Of a stretch of 64,000 nucleotides of DNA, positions 40,944 through 49,741 are shown piece by piece. Origin of the DNA: Hyphomonas sediminis (GTDB lineage Bacteria > Pseudomonadota > Alphaproteobacteria > Caulobacterales > Hyphomonadaceae); the NCBI RefSeq assembly GCF_019679475.1, contig NZ_JAIEZP010000001.1, positions 2,170,001 through 2,234,000 of the forward strand, read 5' to 3'. A program made the position numbers and the translations under genes. The first letter of the stretch is position 1. Every line of letters begins with the position of its first letter. The notes below the pieces were generated by a model, which searched no databases, was not told the DNA's origin, and was given only the letters and a program-made list of their open reading frames with translations.

Positions 40944-42469
40944 AAATCCGTGCACAAATCGGTATGGTCCTGAACCTCGACAAATGTATTGGTTGCCATA
41001 CCTGCTCGGTGACCTGCAAGAATGTCTGGACCAGCCGGGAGGGCGTTGAATACGCGTGGTTCAACAATGTAGAAACCAAGCCGGGCATCGGGTATCCGAA
41101 GGATTGGGAAAACCAGAAGCGCTGGAATGGTGGCTGGCGGCGCAAGAAGAATGGCCGCATTGAACCCAGAATGGGCGCCAAATGGCGCATTCTGGCGAAG
41201 ATCTTCGCCAATCCGGACCTGCCCGAGATCGACGACTATTATGAGCCGTTCGATTTCGACTATGCCCACCTTCAGACCGCGCCGGAGATGAAAGCGTTTC
41301 CGACCGCGCGGCCACGTTCAAAGATTACCGGCGAGCGGATGGAAAAGATCGAATGGGGTCCGAACTGGGAGGAAATCCTTGGCGGGGAATTCGAGCACCG
41401 TAGCGCAGACTATAATTTCGAAGGCGTCGAGAAGGCGATTTATGGCGCCTTTGAAGAAACCTTCATGATGTACCTGCCGCGCCTGTGCGAGCATTGCCTC
41501 AACCCGACTTGCGTTGCGGCGTGCCCGTCAGGCGCGATCTATAAGCGCGAGGAAGACGGCATCGTCCTGATTGATCAGGACAAGTGCCGCGGCTGGCGGA
41601 TGTGCGTCTCGGCCTGCCCGTACAAGAAAGTCTATTACAATTGGGAGAGCGGGAAGTCGGAGAAATGCACCTTCTGCTATCCGCGTATGGAAGTCGGCCA
41701 GCCGACGGTCTGCTCTGAAACCTGTGTGGGTCGCATTCGTTATCTTGGCGTCCTCCTCTATGACGCCGACCGGATAGAAGCAGCGGCCAGCACCCCCGAT
41801 GAGCAAGATCTCTATCAGGCGCAGCTTGACGTGTTTCTTGACCCGAATGACCCGAAAGTAATTGAGCAAGCCCGCGCTGACGGTGTACCCGAAGCCTGGA
41901 TCAAGGCGGCTCAGGCGAGCCCGGTCTACAAGATGGCCATGGAATGGAAGGTCGCCTTTCCGCTGCACCCGGAATACCGGACCCTCCCCATGGTCTGGTA
42001 TGTGCCACCGCTCTCTCCGATCCAGTCGGCTGTCGCAGCCGGGGCCCTTGAGACCGATGCAGAAATGCCGGACGTCGCCTCGATGCGCATTCCGGTGCGC
42101 TACCTTGCCAATCTGCTGACCGCCGGCAAGGAGGAGCCCGTTGTTGTGGCGCTCGAACGGATGATGGCAATGCGCAAGTATATGCGCGCCAAGACCGTGG
42201 AGGGCGTGATCGACCATCCGACGGCGGAACGCGTCGGTCTGACAGCCCGTCAGATTGACGAGATGTATCGCTACATGGCGATCGCCAATTATGAGGACCG
42301 CTTCGTTATCCCGACGACACACCGCGAAACAAGCGAAGATGCTTACGGCCTTCGGGGGGATTGTGGCTTTACATTCGGCAATGATTGCTCAGGCGGGCGC
42401 ACCGAACTCGGTCTGTTCGGTAAGGACAAGCGTCCGCGTGCCAAAACCAAAACACCTATGGAGATGTGA
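40940..42469 (+). CDS. narH: Respiratory nitrate reductase beta subunit
   Basis: A 509-residue electron-transfer subunit with four cysteine groups: C16-x2-C-x2-C-x3-C, then CEHCLNPTC...CP, CRGWRMCVSACP and CTFC...CSETC. The tryptophan in C-R-G-W is the usual replacement that makes one cluster [3Fe-4S]. It passes electrons from NarI heme to NarG. Length is typical. Three bases separate its stop from narJ. Confidence 0.96.
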   Translation: MKIRAQIGMVLNLDKCIGCHTCSVTCKNVWTSREGVEYAWFNNVETKPGIGYPKDWENQKRWNGGWRRKKNGRIEPRMGAKWRILAKIFANPDLPEIDDYYEPFDFDYAHLQTAPEMKAFPTARPRSKITGERMEKIEWGPNWEEILGGEFEHRSADYNFEGVEKAIYGAFEETFMMYLPRLCEHCLNPTCVAACPSGAIYKREEDGIVLIDQDKCRGWRMCVSACPYKKVYYNWESGKSEKCTFCYPRMEVGQPTVCSETCVGRIRYLGVLLYDADRIEAAASTPDEQDLYQAQLDVFLDPNDPKVIEQARADGVPEAWIKAAQASPVYKMAMEWKVAFPLHPEYRTLPMVWYVPPLSPIQSAVAAGALETDAEMPDVASMRIPVRYLANLLTAGKEEPVVVALERMMAMRKYMRAKTVEGVIDHPTAERVGLTARQIDEMYRYMAIANYEDRFVIPTTHRETSEDAYGLRGDCGFTFGNDCSGGRTELGLFGKDKRPRAKTKTPMEM

Positions 42470-42472
42470 ACG

Positions 42473-43156
42473 ATGGCCATGACCTATCGAGCGCTTTCGC
42501 GCCTCTTGTCGTATCCCGAACCGCAACTTCAGACCGAAGCGAGCCTTTGTGTGGAAATTGTCCGGAAAGAGGGACTTGTGCCTGACCGAATTGTCAGTGC
42601 GCTCGGCAAACTTGCCGGGCATATCGAGGACAGTGAACTCTATGAGGCTCAGGCAGCCTATGTCGAACTGTTCGACCGGACCCGGAGCGTGTCGCTTCAC
42701 CTGTATGAACATGTTCATGGCGAAAGCCGGGAGCGGGGACCGGCCATGGTCGGACTTGTTGAGCTCTATCGGGCTCATGGTCTCGAAATGGAGGTCAGCG
42801 ACCTTCCAGATTATCTGCCTGTCTTTCTCGAGTTCCTCTCTATCCTTCCTGATGCAGAGGCAGCATCCCTGATCGGCGAGGCAGCACATGTACTTGAAGC
42901 GATCGCGGAACGTCTGAAGAAGCGGCAGAGCCCCTACCGGGCAGTCTTTTCCGCTTTGATAGAGATTTCGGACCGCCCGGCCGATCGTGCCGCCGTGGCT
43001 GATCTGCTCGCGATTCAGGATGATGATCCTAACGACCTCGACGCTATTGATAAGGCCTGGGAAGAAGAGGCTGTCACATTCGGTCCTGAAACGGCAAGTG
43101 ATGGCTGCCCGAAGGCTCAGGCCATGCTCAAGACGATGCAGGGCACGCGGCAATGA
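42473..43156 (+). CDS. narJ: Nitrate reductase assembly chaperone NarJ
   Basis: A 227-residue all-helical TorD-family chaperone. The pattern Y-V-E-L-F-D-R-T-R-S-V-S-L-H-L-Y-E-H-V-H-G-x-S-R-x-R-G-x-A-M is diagnostic for NarJ and forms the pocket that binds the NarG N-terminus during cofactor insertion. Its stop overlaps the following porin gene by four bases, so the porin is translated with the core nar genes. Confidence 0.93.
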   Translation: MAMTYRALSRLLSYPEPQLQTEASLCVEIVRKEGLVPDRIVSALGKLAGHIEDSELYEAQAAYVELFDRTRSVSLHLYEHVHGESRERGPAMVGLVELYRAHGLEMEVSDLPDYLPVFLEFLSILPDAEAASLIGEAAHVLEAIAERLKKRQSPYRAVFSALIEISDRPADRAAVADLLAIQDDDPNDLDAIDKAWEEEAVTFGPETASDGCPKAQAMLKTMQGTRQ

Positions 43157-44355
43157 GGAATCCCGGATCAGCAGTCTGGCTCACGAGCCTCGCAGCGCTG
43201 GCGCTCCTCCAGCCAGCCGAAGCACAGGGCGCAGACGCCGGTTTCAAACCTATTCTCGATCTGCGGCTGCGCGCTGAACAGGTCGATCAGGACGGGACTG
43301 ATAAGACTACGGGACTGACCGTGGCGGGACGCTTTGGTTTTGAGGCAAACAGTGGGGATGGCTGGGGCGCGCTCATTGAAGGCGAAGCCGTCGGACACCT
43401 CAACGACGACTTCTCTGATACAGTCGACACCCGTCCCGGGAAAGCCGTGATCCCGGACCCGGAGGCCCTGGAACTTAACCGGCTTCAGATCAGCTGGACG
43501 GGGAAGACAGCGAGCTCTGTTCTGGGGCGCCAGCGAGTGATCTTTGACGATGCCCGTTTCATCGGCAATGTCGGCTTCCGTCAGAATGAACAGACCTTCG
43601 ACGCGGTCAGGTTCGGGCTTTTTCCCACGGGGACGGTGACGGCTGACTATGTTTACATCGACAAAGTGCACCGCATCTTTGGAGATGAGAGCGCTGCGGG
43701 TGAGTATGAGAGTGACTCCCACGTCTTCCGCCTGCAAACCAATACGTCATTCGGAAAGTTTATCGCAACGGGGCTGTTCCTGAATTTTGACGAGTCTGCG
43801 CCTGCCTCCGGGCAGACGCTGGCTATGGCCTGGTCGAATAGCTGGGAATTTCAGTCGGGCACGTTCGACCTCAATGCGCGGTTTGCCCAGCAGGGCGCAT
43901 ACAATGACCGGGGACCCGCCCAAGACCTTGGCTATCAATCCTATGGAGCGAGCTTTGCGCGGGACGACCTTGCTGTCTTCGGAGGGCTCGAAGTTCTCGA
44001 AGGGGCCGCAGGGGAGGGCTTTGCAACGCCCCTCGCGACGCTTCATGCCTTTCAGGGGTGGGCTGACGTTTTCCTGACGACACCGGCAACAGGCATCCGT
44101 GACCTCAGCATCGGACTGAAGCGCGGCGGGCTGAAAGTGATCGATCACGCCAAACCCGCGAGCTGGGCGGTGATCTATCATGACTTCGAGAGTGACAATG
44201 GCCGTCTTTCCTACGGATCTGAAATCGATGCGGTCTTCCGGCTGCCGGTGAATGACTGGCTCGCTCTGGAAGTGAAGGGAGCAGCATTCCGGGGGGCCGA
44301 TACCGGCCCTGCAGATCGGACAAAATTCTGGCTGGCGCTGGAAACGCGCTTGTAG
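43153..44355 (+). CDS. Outer-membrane porin (alginate-export-like) between narJ and narI
   Basis: A 400-residue outer-membrane beta-barrel. A signal peptide (to about residue 25, ending P-A-E-A-Q-G-A) is followed by alternating beta strands and a final L-A-L-E-T-R-L strand for BAM recognition. The stretch L-G-R-Q-R-V-I-F-D-D-A-R-F-I-G-N-V-G-F-R-Q-N-E-Q-T-F-D-A-V matches the alginate-export (AlgE-like) porin family. ATGA overlap with narJ and 24 bases to narI place it firmly within the operon. A nitrate or nitrite channel across the outer membrane is the natural guess; no substrate is known. Confidence 0.8.
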   Translation: MRNPGSAVWLTSLAALALLQPAEAQGADAGFKPILDLRLRAEQVDQDGTDKTTGLTVAGRFGFEANSGDGWGALIEGEAVGHLNDDFSDTVDTRPGKAVIPDPEALELNRLQISWTGKTASSVLGRQRVIFDDARFIGNVGFRQNEQTFDAVRFGLFPTGTVTADYVYIDKVHRIFGDESAAGEYESDSHVFRLQTNTSFGKFIATGLFLNFDESAPASGQTLAMAWSNSWEFQSGTFDLNARFAQQGAYNDRGPAQDLGYQSYGASFARDDLAVFGGLEVLEGAAGEGFATPLATLHAFQGWADVFLTTPATGIRDLSIGLKRGGLKVIDHAKPASWAVIYHDFESDNGRLSYGSEIDAVFRLPVNDWLALEVKGAAFRGADTGPADRTKFWLALETRL

Positions 44356-44379
44356 CCAACCAAACAGAGGAGGCCAGAC

Positions 44380-45150
44380 ATGGCTCAGGAACACGCAGTT
44401 ACCCTTGTCAGCGCGGGCTGGTTCGACCAGGCCATGTTTGGCTACTACCCCTATGTCGCGCTTGCCGTTCTCGCGATCGGATCGGTGCTTCGCTTCGACC
44501 GGGAACCCTATACATGGCGGTCTGGCTCCTCGCAGCTCCTGCGGCGCAAACAGCTGATGGTCGGCTCCGTGCTTTTCCATGTCGGCGTGCTGGTGATCTT
44601 CGGAGGGCACTTCGTCGGCCTTCTGACGCCTATCCAGGTCTTTGACGCGGTAGGTATCAGCCATGGTGCCAAGCAGGTGCTCGCCATCGTGGCCGGCGGG
44701 ATCGCCGGCGCCATCGCTATTCTCGGAGCGTTGATCCTCCTTCATCGGCGCCTGTTCGATGCGCGGATCCGTGCGACTTCGCGCTTTGGGGATACGGCGA
44801 TCCTGGCGCTTCTGACTGCGCAGCTGGCGCTCGGCCTCTCAACGATTCCTTTGTCGGCGCAGCACCTTGATGGATCGGAAATGGTGAAGTTCATGTCGTG
44901 GGCTCAGGGCATCTTCACATTCCGGCCGGGCGCTGCCAACTATGTCGCCGATGTCCACTGGATCTTCAAAGCACACCTGATCCTTGGGCTGACTATATTT
45001 CTTGTCTTTCCATTCACCCGCCTAGTCCACATGTTGTCCGCGCCGGTCTGGTATATGGGGCGCCGTGGCTGGCAGCTGGTCCGCACACGCCGCGACATCC
45101 ATGCAGACAAGGCCAACGCAGCCGCAACAGCAGCACGGAGAGTCTCATGA
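44380..45150 (+). CDS. narI: Respiratory nitrate reductase gamma subunit (cytochrome b)
   Basis: A 256-residue membrane cytochrome with five helices. Heme-ligand histidines appear as F-H-V-G-V-L-V-I-F-G-G-H in the second helix and W-I-F-K-A-H plus L-V-H in the fifth. It takes electrons from quinol on the periplasmic side and passes them to NarH. Ribosome-binding site GAGGAGG precedes the ATG. The stop overlaps the PPIase start (ATGA). Confidence 0.94.
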   Translation: MAQEHAVTLVSAGWFDQAMFGYYPYVALAVLAIGSVLRFDREPYTWRSGSSQLLRRKQLMVGSVLFHVGVLVIFGGHFVGLLTPIQVFDAVGISHGAKQVLAIVAGGIAGAIAILGALILLHRRLFDARIRATSRFGDTAILALLTAQLALGLSTIPLSAQHLDGSEMVKFMSWAQGIFTFRPGAANYVADVHWIFKAHLILGLTIFLVFPFTRLVHMLSAPVWYMGRRGWQLVRTRRDIHADKANAAATAARRVS

Positions 45151-46265
45151 GCCCGCAGGCGGCCGTCTTCTTTGGCGTAGAAGTTCCTGAATCCCTCCTG
45201 GCGACAGAGCTTCAGCACCACCGGGCCCCTACGCTGTCGCAGGCGCGGGCCCTTGCTGGGCGGGCGCTCGCAGCCAAAGCGGTCCTTCTGGCGCGGGGCC
45301 GGGAACTTGATCTCGTTGCTGAACCCGAGCGTAACTCCGAAGGTCAGGAGGAGACACCGGAGGAAGCGCTCATCCGCGCCGTGTTGAATGAAGAGGTCGA
45401 TGCGGATCCTGCTGCCGATGAGGCCGTGCGCGCAGTCTATGATGGCAATCCGGAGGGATTCAGGTCGCCGCCGCTTTTGGAAGCGTCTCACATCCTCGTC
45501 CCTCCTGCGGATGCGAGCGAGGAAGCGTACCGTGCGGCGCGCGAGAAGGCCCGAGCATTGATTGCTGACCTGCAGGCAAACCCGTCGGGATTTGCGAGGA
45601 TGGCGGCAAGCAGGTCGGCCTGCCCGTCGGCATCTGAAGGCGGCAGTCTCGGTCAGCTTCGTCCAGGAGATGTCCTGCCTCCTATCTGGACGGCGCTTAC
45701 CAATATGGAAGAGGGGACAATAAGAGCCGAGCCGGTCGCAACCGAGCATGGCTGGCATGTGCTTCGCCTTGACCACCGATCCGATGGGGAACGACTGCCG
45801 TTCGACTATGTGCGCCCGCACATCGCGCTCCAGCTTGAGGCGAGGGCGTGGACAAAATCGGCTGCCTTGTATGTAGACCGGCTCCTTGCTGAGTCCGCCG
45901 CCAATCCCGGGCTCTGCCTGTCGGACAATGGGCGTCTGGACGACCGCAACGGTATCGTCGCTCGGGCTGACGGATTGCTCGGCAAGGCACTGTCAGATGT
46001 GCAGATGGCATATGGTGCCCTCAGCGAGGCTGCCCGTGGGCGCCTTGATGCTGCAGCCTCCAGAGAAAACGCAGCGCCAACTGAGTGCCTGAGCAGAGTG
46101 ATCGGGACGTTCCTGTCAAAGGCCAATGACGAAGCCTGGACGCAGCTTATTTCCCGGTTGCGCGACAGCCAGGCGCCGTTCTCGGACTGCCTCGACCTGA
46201 TCATATCCCATCAGCTGCCCTCGCAGCACGCAACACACACGCTCATCAGAATTAGAAACGGGTAG
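45147..46265 (+). CDS. Parvulin-type peptidyl-prolyl isomerase of the nar operon
   Basis: A 372-residue protein. A parvulin (PpiC/SurA) domain covers about 110-215: E-A-S-H-I-L-V, G-F-A-R-M-A-A, S-E-G-G-S-L-G and H-G-W-H-V-L-R-L. No signal peptide is visible, so it should act in the cytoplasm, where NarGH is folded. Helical regions flank the domain (NifM-like layout). Parvulins next to narI are known in Paracoccus-like and actinobacterial nar operons and are thought to help maturation. I start at 45147 (ATGA overlap with narI); the open frame further upstream lies inside narI. Confidence 0.82.
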   Translation: MSPQAAVFFGVEVPESLLATELQHHRAPTLSQARALAGRALAAKAVLLARGRELDLVAEPERNSEGQEETPEEALIRAVLNEEVDADPAADEAVRAVYDGNPEGFRSPPLLEASHILVPPADASEEAYRAAREKARALIADLQANPSGFARMAASRSACPSASEGGSLGQLRPGDVLPPIWTALTNMEEGTIRAEPVATEHGWHVLRLDHRSDGERLPFDYVRPHIALQLEARAWTKSAALYVDRLLAESAANPGLCLSDNGRLDDRNGIVARADGLLGKALSDVQMAYGALSEAARGRLDAAASRENAAPTECLSRVIGTFLSKANDEAWTQLISRLRDSQAPFSDCLDLIISHQLPSQHATHTLIRIRNG

Positions 46266-46287
46266 CCGGCGGCCGCTGAAGAAAAGG

Positions 46288-46857
46288 ATGCAGGTCATGG
46301 GTAGCACAGGGAAATTCCAGCCGATCGAACCGATCCCGGCCGACCTTCTACAGGAGCCGCTGATCTGGTTCTTTGCAGAACACTACCGTCATCGCGATCT
46401 ATGCGCCCGGCTGCTTTCGGCAATGCAGTCGGTCGTGTTCGATGAGCCTGCTTTGCGCGAAATCTACCGCTTTCTCGATGATGACCTGCCTTTGCATGTT
46501 ATCGACGAGGAAGATGATCTTTTTCCTTTGCTGCGCCGGCGTTGCGAGCCTGATGACCAGATCGGGAAGGTACTGGGCATGCTGTCGGCTGAGCATGCCA
46601 ATGACATGAGTGAAGCCGCCGCCGTGAAACAAATCGTGGCGACTGCCCTCGCTGAACAGAGAGGACTTGCCTGCTACAAAAACGCTGTGCAGGTTATTGA
46701 ACCATTCTGCTTTCAGCAGAAGCGTCATATCGCGGTTGAAAATGCAGTTGTTCTTCCGATTGCGCGGCATCGCCTGACTGTGGAAGACTTGGATAATCTT
46801 GCGCGCAGACTCGCTGCGCGCCGTGGCCTCAACGATCCGTTTGCGGATGCCTCATGA
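46288..46857 (+). CDS. Hemerythrin-domain protein
   Basis: A 189-residue four-helix protein with hemerythrin-like iron ligands: E-H-Y-R-H (H32), L-P-L-H-V-I-D-E-E (H70, E74), S-A-E-H (H103) and K-R-H-I-x-x-E-N (about 147-152). Such proteins bind O2, NO or iron. An alternative ATG at 46297 has better spacing from AAAAGG, which would shorten it by three residues. The stop overlaps the carbonic anhydrase start (ATGA). Confidence 0.78.
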   Translation: MQVMGSTGKFQPIEPIPADLLQEPLIWFFAEHYRHRDLCARLLSAMQSVVFDEPALREIYRFLDDDLPLHVIDEEDDLFPLLRRRCEPDDQIGKVLGMLSAEHANDMSEAAAVKQIVATALAEQRGLACYKNAVQVIEPFCFQQKRHIAVENAVVLPIARHRLTVEDLDNLARRLAARRGLNDPFADAS

Positions 46858-47492
46858 TCGGGACACTGCTTAACAACAATATGAACTGGGCGAGCGCGAG
46901 AGTTCGGGCAGACCCTGGATTCTTCCGCCGGCTCTCTGCCCAGCAGGCGCCGGAATATCTCTGGATCGGGTGCAGCGATAGCCGCGTACCTGCCAACGAA
47001 ATTGTCGGGCTCGACCCGGGCGAACTCTTCGTCCACCGAAACATCGCGAATCTGGCGCCGCCGCGCGACATCAATTTTCTTGCTGTCCTTCAGTATTCCG
47101 TCGAAGTTCTGAGAGTGCGCCATATCATCGTTTGCGGGCATTATGGATGTGGCGGTGTCCGGGCTGCCCTCGATACCGAGCGTCGGGGCCTGATCGACCA
47201 CTGGCTTCAGCCAGTTTCTGATCTTGCGCACAGACACGCCGGTCACCTCGATAAGATTTCTGATTTTGATACCAGGGTGAATGTCGCCTGTGAGCACAAT
47301 GTCCGGGCGCAGGTCGAATATCTCGGTCGCAATCCGTTTGTGACGGATGCCTGGCGGCGCGGTCAGAAGATAGCAGTCCATGGATGGATTTATTCCATCC
47401 GGGACGGTCTCCTGCGCGATCTGGACCTCACAATCGAACGTCCCAAGGATGTTGACCGTCTTTCAGCGAAGACCTGGTTTCCGGATGGATAG
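46854..47492 (+). CDS. Beta-class carbonic anhydrase
   Basis: A 212-residue cytoplasmic zinc enzyme that interconverts CO2 and bicarbonate. Zinc ligands C40, H96 and C99 and the catalytic D42-R44 pair are visible as CSDSR and HYGCGG. Length and motifs are normal. It is translationally coupled to the hemerythrin gene and overlaps mobA by eight bases, so it belongs to the nar transcript; bicarbonate or pH balance during nitrate respiration is a possible reason. Confidence 0.9.
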   Translation: MIGTLLNNNMNWASARVRADPGFFRRLSAQQAPEYLWIGCSDSRVPANEIVGLDPGELFVHRNIANLAPPRDINFLAVLQYSVEVLRVRHIIVCGHYGCGGVRAALDTERRGLIDHWLQPVSDLAHRHAGHLDKISDFDTRVNVACEHNVRAQVEYLGRNPFVTDAWRRGQKIAVHGWIYSIRDGLLRDLDLTIERPKDVDRLSAKTWFPDG

Positions 47493-48060
47493 AGTCGGAG
47501 TCGCCATTCTCGCAGGCGGGCAGGGAACACGGATGGGCGGCAGGAAGCCGGAGCGGCATTTTCGAGGTCGCCGGTTGATTGATCCCGTGCTTGATCGTGT
47601 CTCAGCTTGGGGCGTACCGGCAGTCATCTGTGTACGGGAGTATGGGCAGGTAGCTGCCAATACACTCGGTCAGATACTGGACCAGCCTGAGATTGAGGGG
47701 CCTCTGGCCGGCCTGCTTTCAGCGCTCGCATGGGCCTCCAGTACACACCTTGATCACCTGCTCACCCTGCCATGTGATGCACCTTTTCTGCCCGAAGACC
47801 TACTCTCAGAATTGAAGCATGCCTCTCTGGCTGCTGCGAAGCCGGCGGTCGCGGCGTCAAACGGGCAGCGCCATCCGACATGTGCGATCTGGCCCGTGGA
47901 CACTTTATCGTGCGTGACGACTTATGCCGGGTCAGGGCGTCGCAGCCTGGCTGGTGCCCTCGATGCCTGCGAGGCCATCGACGTTTGCTGGCCCGACGGC
48001 CAAGTAGATGTGTTTGCGAACATCAATACGCCCGAGGATATCATCCGGCTGGAGCTTTGA
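47485..48060 (+). CDS. mobA: Molybdenum cofactor guanylyltransferase
   Basis: A 191-residue nucleotidyltransferase making the guanine dinucleotide form of Moco needed by NarG. The GTP loop LAGGQGTRMGGRKP (residues 9-22), G-P-L-A-G-L-L-S-A-L and L-P-C-D-A-P-F-L-P are diagnostic. The start lies inside the carbonic anhydrase end; the open frame before it belongs to that gene's other frame. Last gene of the 13.6-kb nar operon. Confidence 0.88.
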   Translation: MDRVGVAILAGGQGTRMGGRKPERHFRGRRLIDPVLDRVSAWGVPAVICVREYGQVAANTLGQILDQPEIEGPLAGLLSALAWASSTHLDHLLTLPCDAPFLPEDLLSELKHASLAAAKPAVAASNGQRHPTCAIWPVDTLSCVTTYAGSGRRSLAGALDACEAIDVCWPDGQVDVFANINTPEDIIRLEL

Positions 48061-48325
48061 TGCCCATCGGGAACACCCGCCGTACGAATGTCAGATCTAC
48101 GTACGCACTGCGCACAACGATCAGCAAAATAAAAAGCGGCCATTCTCGCTTATGTTGCGCCGCCTGGCCTTATAACGTCTTTGTACTACGGACAGGGAGG
48201 TTCTTCTGCCTCCCGAAAGCCCTTGGGTAAGCTATGCAATGCCATGGCGGAGCCTGCTGGCGGCCCGGGCAAGGCCTGCCAGCATCTTCGCTCATCTGAA
48301 CTTTCTTTCGTGTCCTCACTTTCCA

Positions 48326-48341
48326 GGCCGAAGTGACGGCC
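48326..48341. terminator. Possible hairpin terminator between convergent genes
   Basis: GGCCG and CGGCC form a short stem with a six-base loop in the 305-base gap between mobA and the ferritin-like gene, 25 bases past the latter's stop. No T run follows. I see nothing else in this gap. Confidence 0.3.
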
Positions 48342-48365
48342 CAAACTGTTAGTCTATTGCCTTAT

Positions 48366-49478
48366 TTATTCAGCAGCGACCGAAATGGGACCCGTGTCGA
48401 GCGGGCGTTCGAGGGAGTTCCAGTCGATCTCCGCATCTGTGGCAGCGTTTTCATAATGCAGAACGCCAAGCGCCTCGAATTTGGGCTTCACACTATCAGT
48501 CAGGAGGCCGACCCGTTTGAGATTGGGAATCATCCGCTCAAAGAGGAAGTTTCGGAATGCCTGCCCTCCTGCGGAATCGATCGATGCGCGCCGGGCTTCT
48601 TCCCGGTCAAACCCGAACTCCTCCTCGACGATGGTTGAGAACAGCCTCTCCCGCATGATTGCGCAGGCTTCGAACGCGAATTGGGCGCGCTCCTCGATTT
48701 GCTCCTCCGGGAGCGCCTTGATCCAGTCTTCAAGATAGTTGACCCCGAACGCAACATGCCGGCCTTCGTCACGCATCACGAGATGCAGGATCTGCCGCAA
48801 TAGCGGATCCCGGGTTGTCTGCGACATGGTCTGGAATGCCGCAAGGGCGAGGCCCTCAATCAGCACCTGCATACCGATGAATTTGAGGTCCCAGCGGGGG
48901 TCTGTAAGAATCTTGTCCAGAAGAAGCTTGAGGCTAGGATTGACGGGGTATTCGACCCGGCAACGCGTTCGCAGGTACTTGTTAAAAACCTCCACATGCC
49001 GGGCTTCATCGAAGGTCTGTGAGGCAGCGTAAAGCTTTGCATCATAGGTCGGCGCACACGACACGAGTTGCGAGGCGACCATCATGGCGCCCTGCTCGCC
49101 GTGGAGAAACTGGGACAGAACCTGAGCCAGAGAGCGCCAGGCATATTCGTTCCGCTGCTCTTCGCTCATTGCCTGATAGACCGGATGGTCATGAAGAGGA
49201 TTAAGCCCGGCCTGCGAAGGGCCTTTCGACTTGTCGAAGGGAACCTCCCAGTCGACATCAAGCTCCGCATTCCAGTTGAAGCGCTTTCCCAGCTCGTAAA
49301 GGCGCCGGATCTTGGCGTTGGCGCTTTCATAATCCCAATTGTAGGACCCAGTCAGCGGTGTGTTAAATATTTCACGGACGATTTCGACGTCCTCCGGTGT
49401 AAGCCAGTCGGCAAGTTCTCCGGGGTCTTCAAATGTCCGCGGCTCTGTTGGTGGCCCGGAGACGAGTTTTACCTTCAT
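48366..49478 (-). CDS. Ferritin-like diiron oxygenase of unknown substrate
   Basis: A 370-residue helical-bundle protein with the full carboxylate-bridged diiron set: E128, E158-x2-H161, E208 and E238-x2-H241 (seen as HGEQ, DEARH, IEGL and RDEGRH). This is the architecture of ribonucleotide-reductase R2 / AurF-like N-oxygenases and related oxidases; the substrate cannot be told. AurF-type functions on aromatic amines or lipid desaturation are possible. Divergent from a TetR gene with a palindrome between them. Confidence 0.7.
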   Translation of the reverse strand: MKVKLVSGPPTEPRTFEDPGELADWLTPEDVEIVREIFNTPLTGSYNWDYESANAKIRRLYELGKRFNWNAELDVDWEVPFDKSKGPSQAGLNPLHDHPVYQAMSEEQRNEYAWRSLAQVLSQFLHGEQGAMMVASQLVSCAPTYDAKLYAASQTFDEARHVEVFNKYLRTRCRVEYPVNPSLKLLLDKILTDPRWDLKFIGMQVLIEGLALAAFQTMSQTTRDPLLRQILHLVMRDEGRHVAFGVNYLEDWIKALPEEQIEERAQFAFEACAIMRERLFSTIVEEEFGFDREEARRASIDSAGGQAFRNFLFERMIPNLKRVGLLTDSVKPKFEALGVLHYENAATDAEIDWNSLERPLDTGPISVAAE

Positions 49479-49562
49479 CTGTGTTTCTCCCTGATCCCGG
49501 AGCTTTCTCTGTCGGGCTCCGTTGAACAGAGATTATCGACGAAGAATCTCAACTAAATACGG

Positions 49563-49584
49563 AAAATGACGTATGCGTCATTTT
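49563..49584. promoter_or_regulatory. 22-bp operator palindrome between diiron gene and tetR
   Basis: AAAATGACG and CGTCATTTT are a perfect 9-4-9 inverted repeat 85 bases before the diiron gene and 158 before the TetR gene. A natural target for that TetR protein. Confidence 0.55.
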
Positions 49585-49741
49585 TGAAAGGTGTGGCATG
49601 GTGCGAGAATGAATGGTCAGGAAAGCTGCGGAGAGACGAACGCCGGATGATGGGCCGCCGTGCCTGTCATCCAAGTAGGAAGTGCTGGTCCCTGCCTTTT
49701 CTGAAACTTAGCATCCCATCGAGAGAGATCGGAGTAACGCA

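Noticed and set aside
38037-40955. A 972-codon open frame antisense to narG
   Set aside because: It mirrors narG codons, has no ribosome-binding site or protein-like composition, and such antisense frames are common in GC-rich genes.
44898-45146. N-terminal extension of the PPIase gene
   Set aside because: The extra 83 codons lie in another frame of narI; the ATGA overlap gives a much better start.
48061-48365. Small gene after mobA
   Set aside because: Frames are short, overlap neighbours, and lack starts with ribosome-binding sites.
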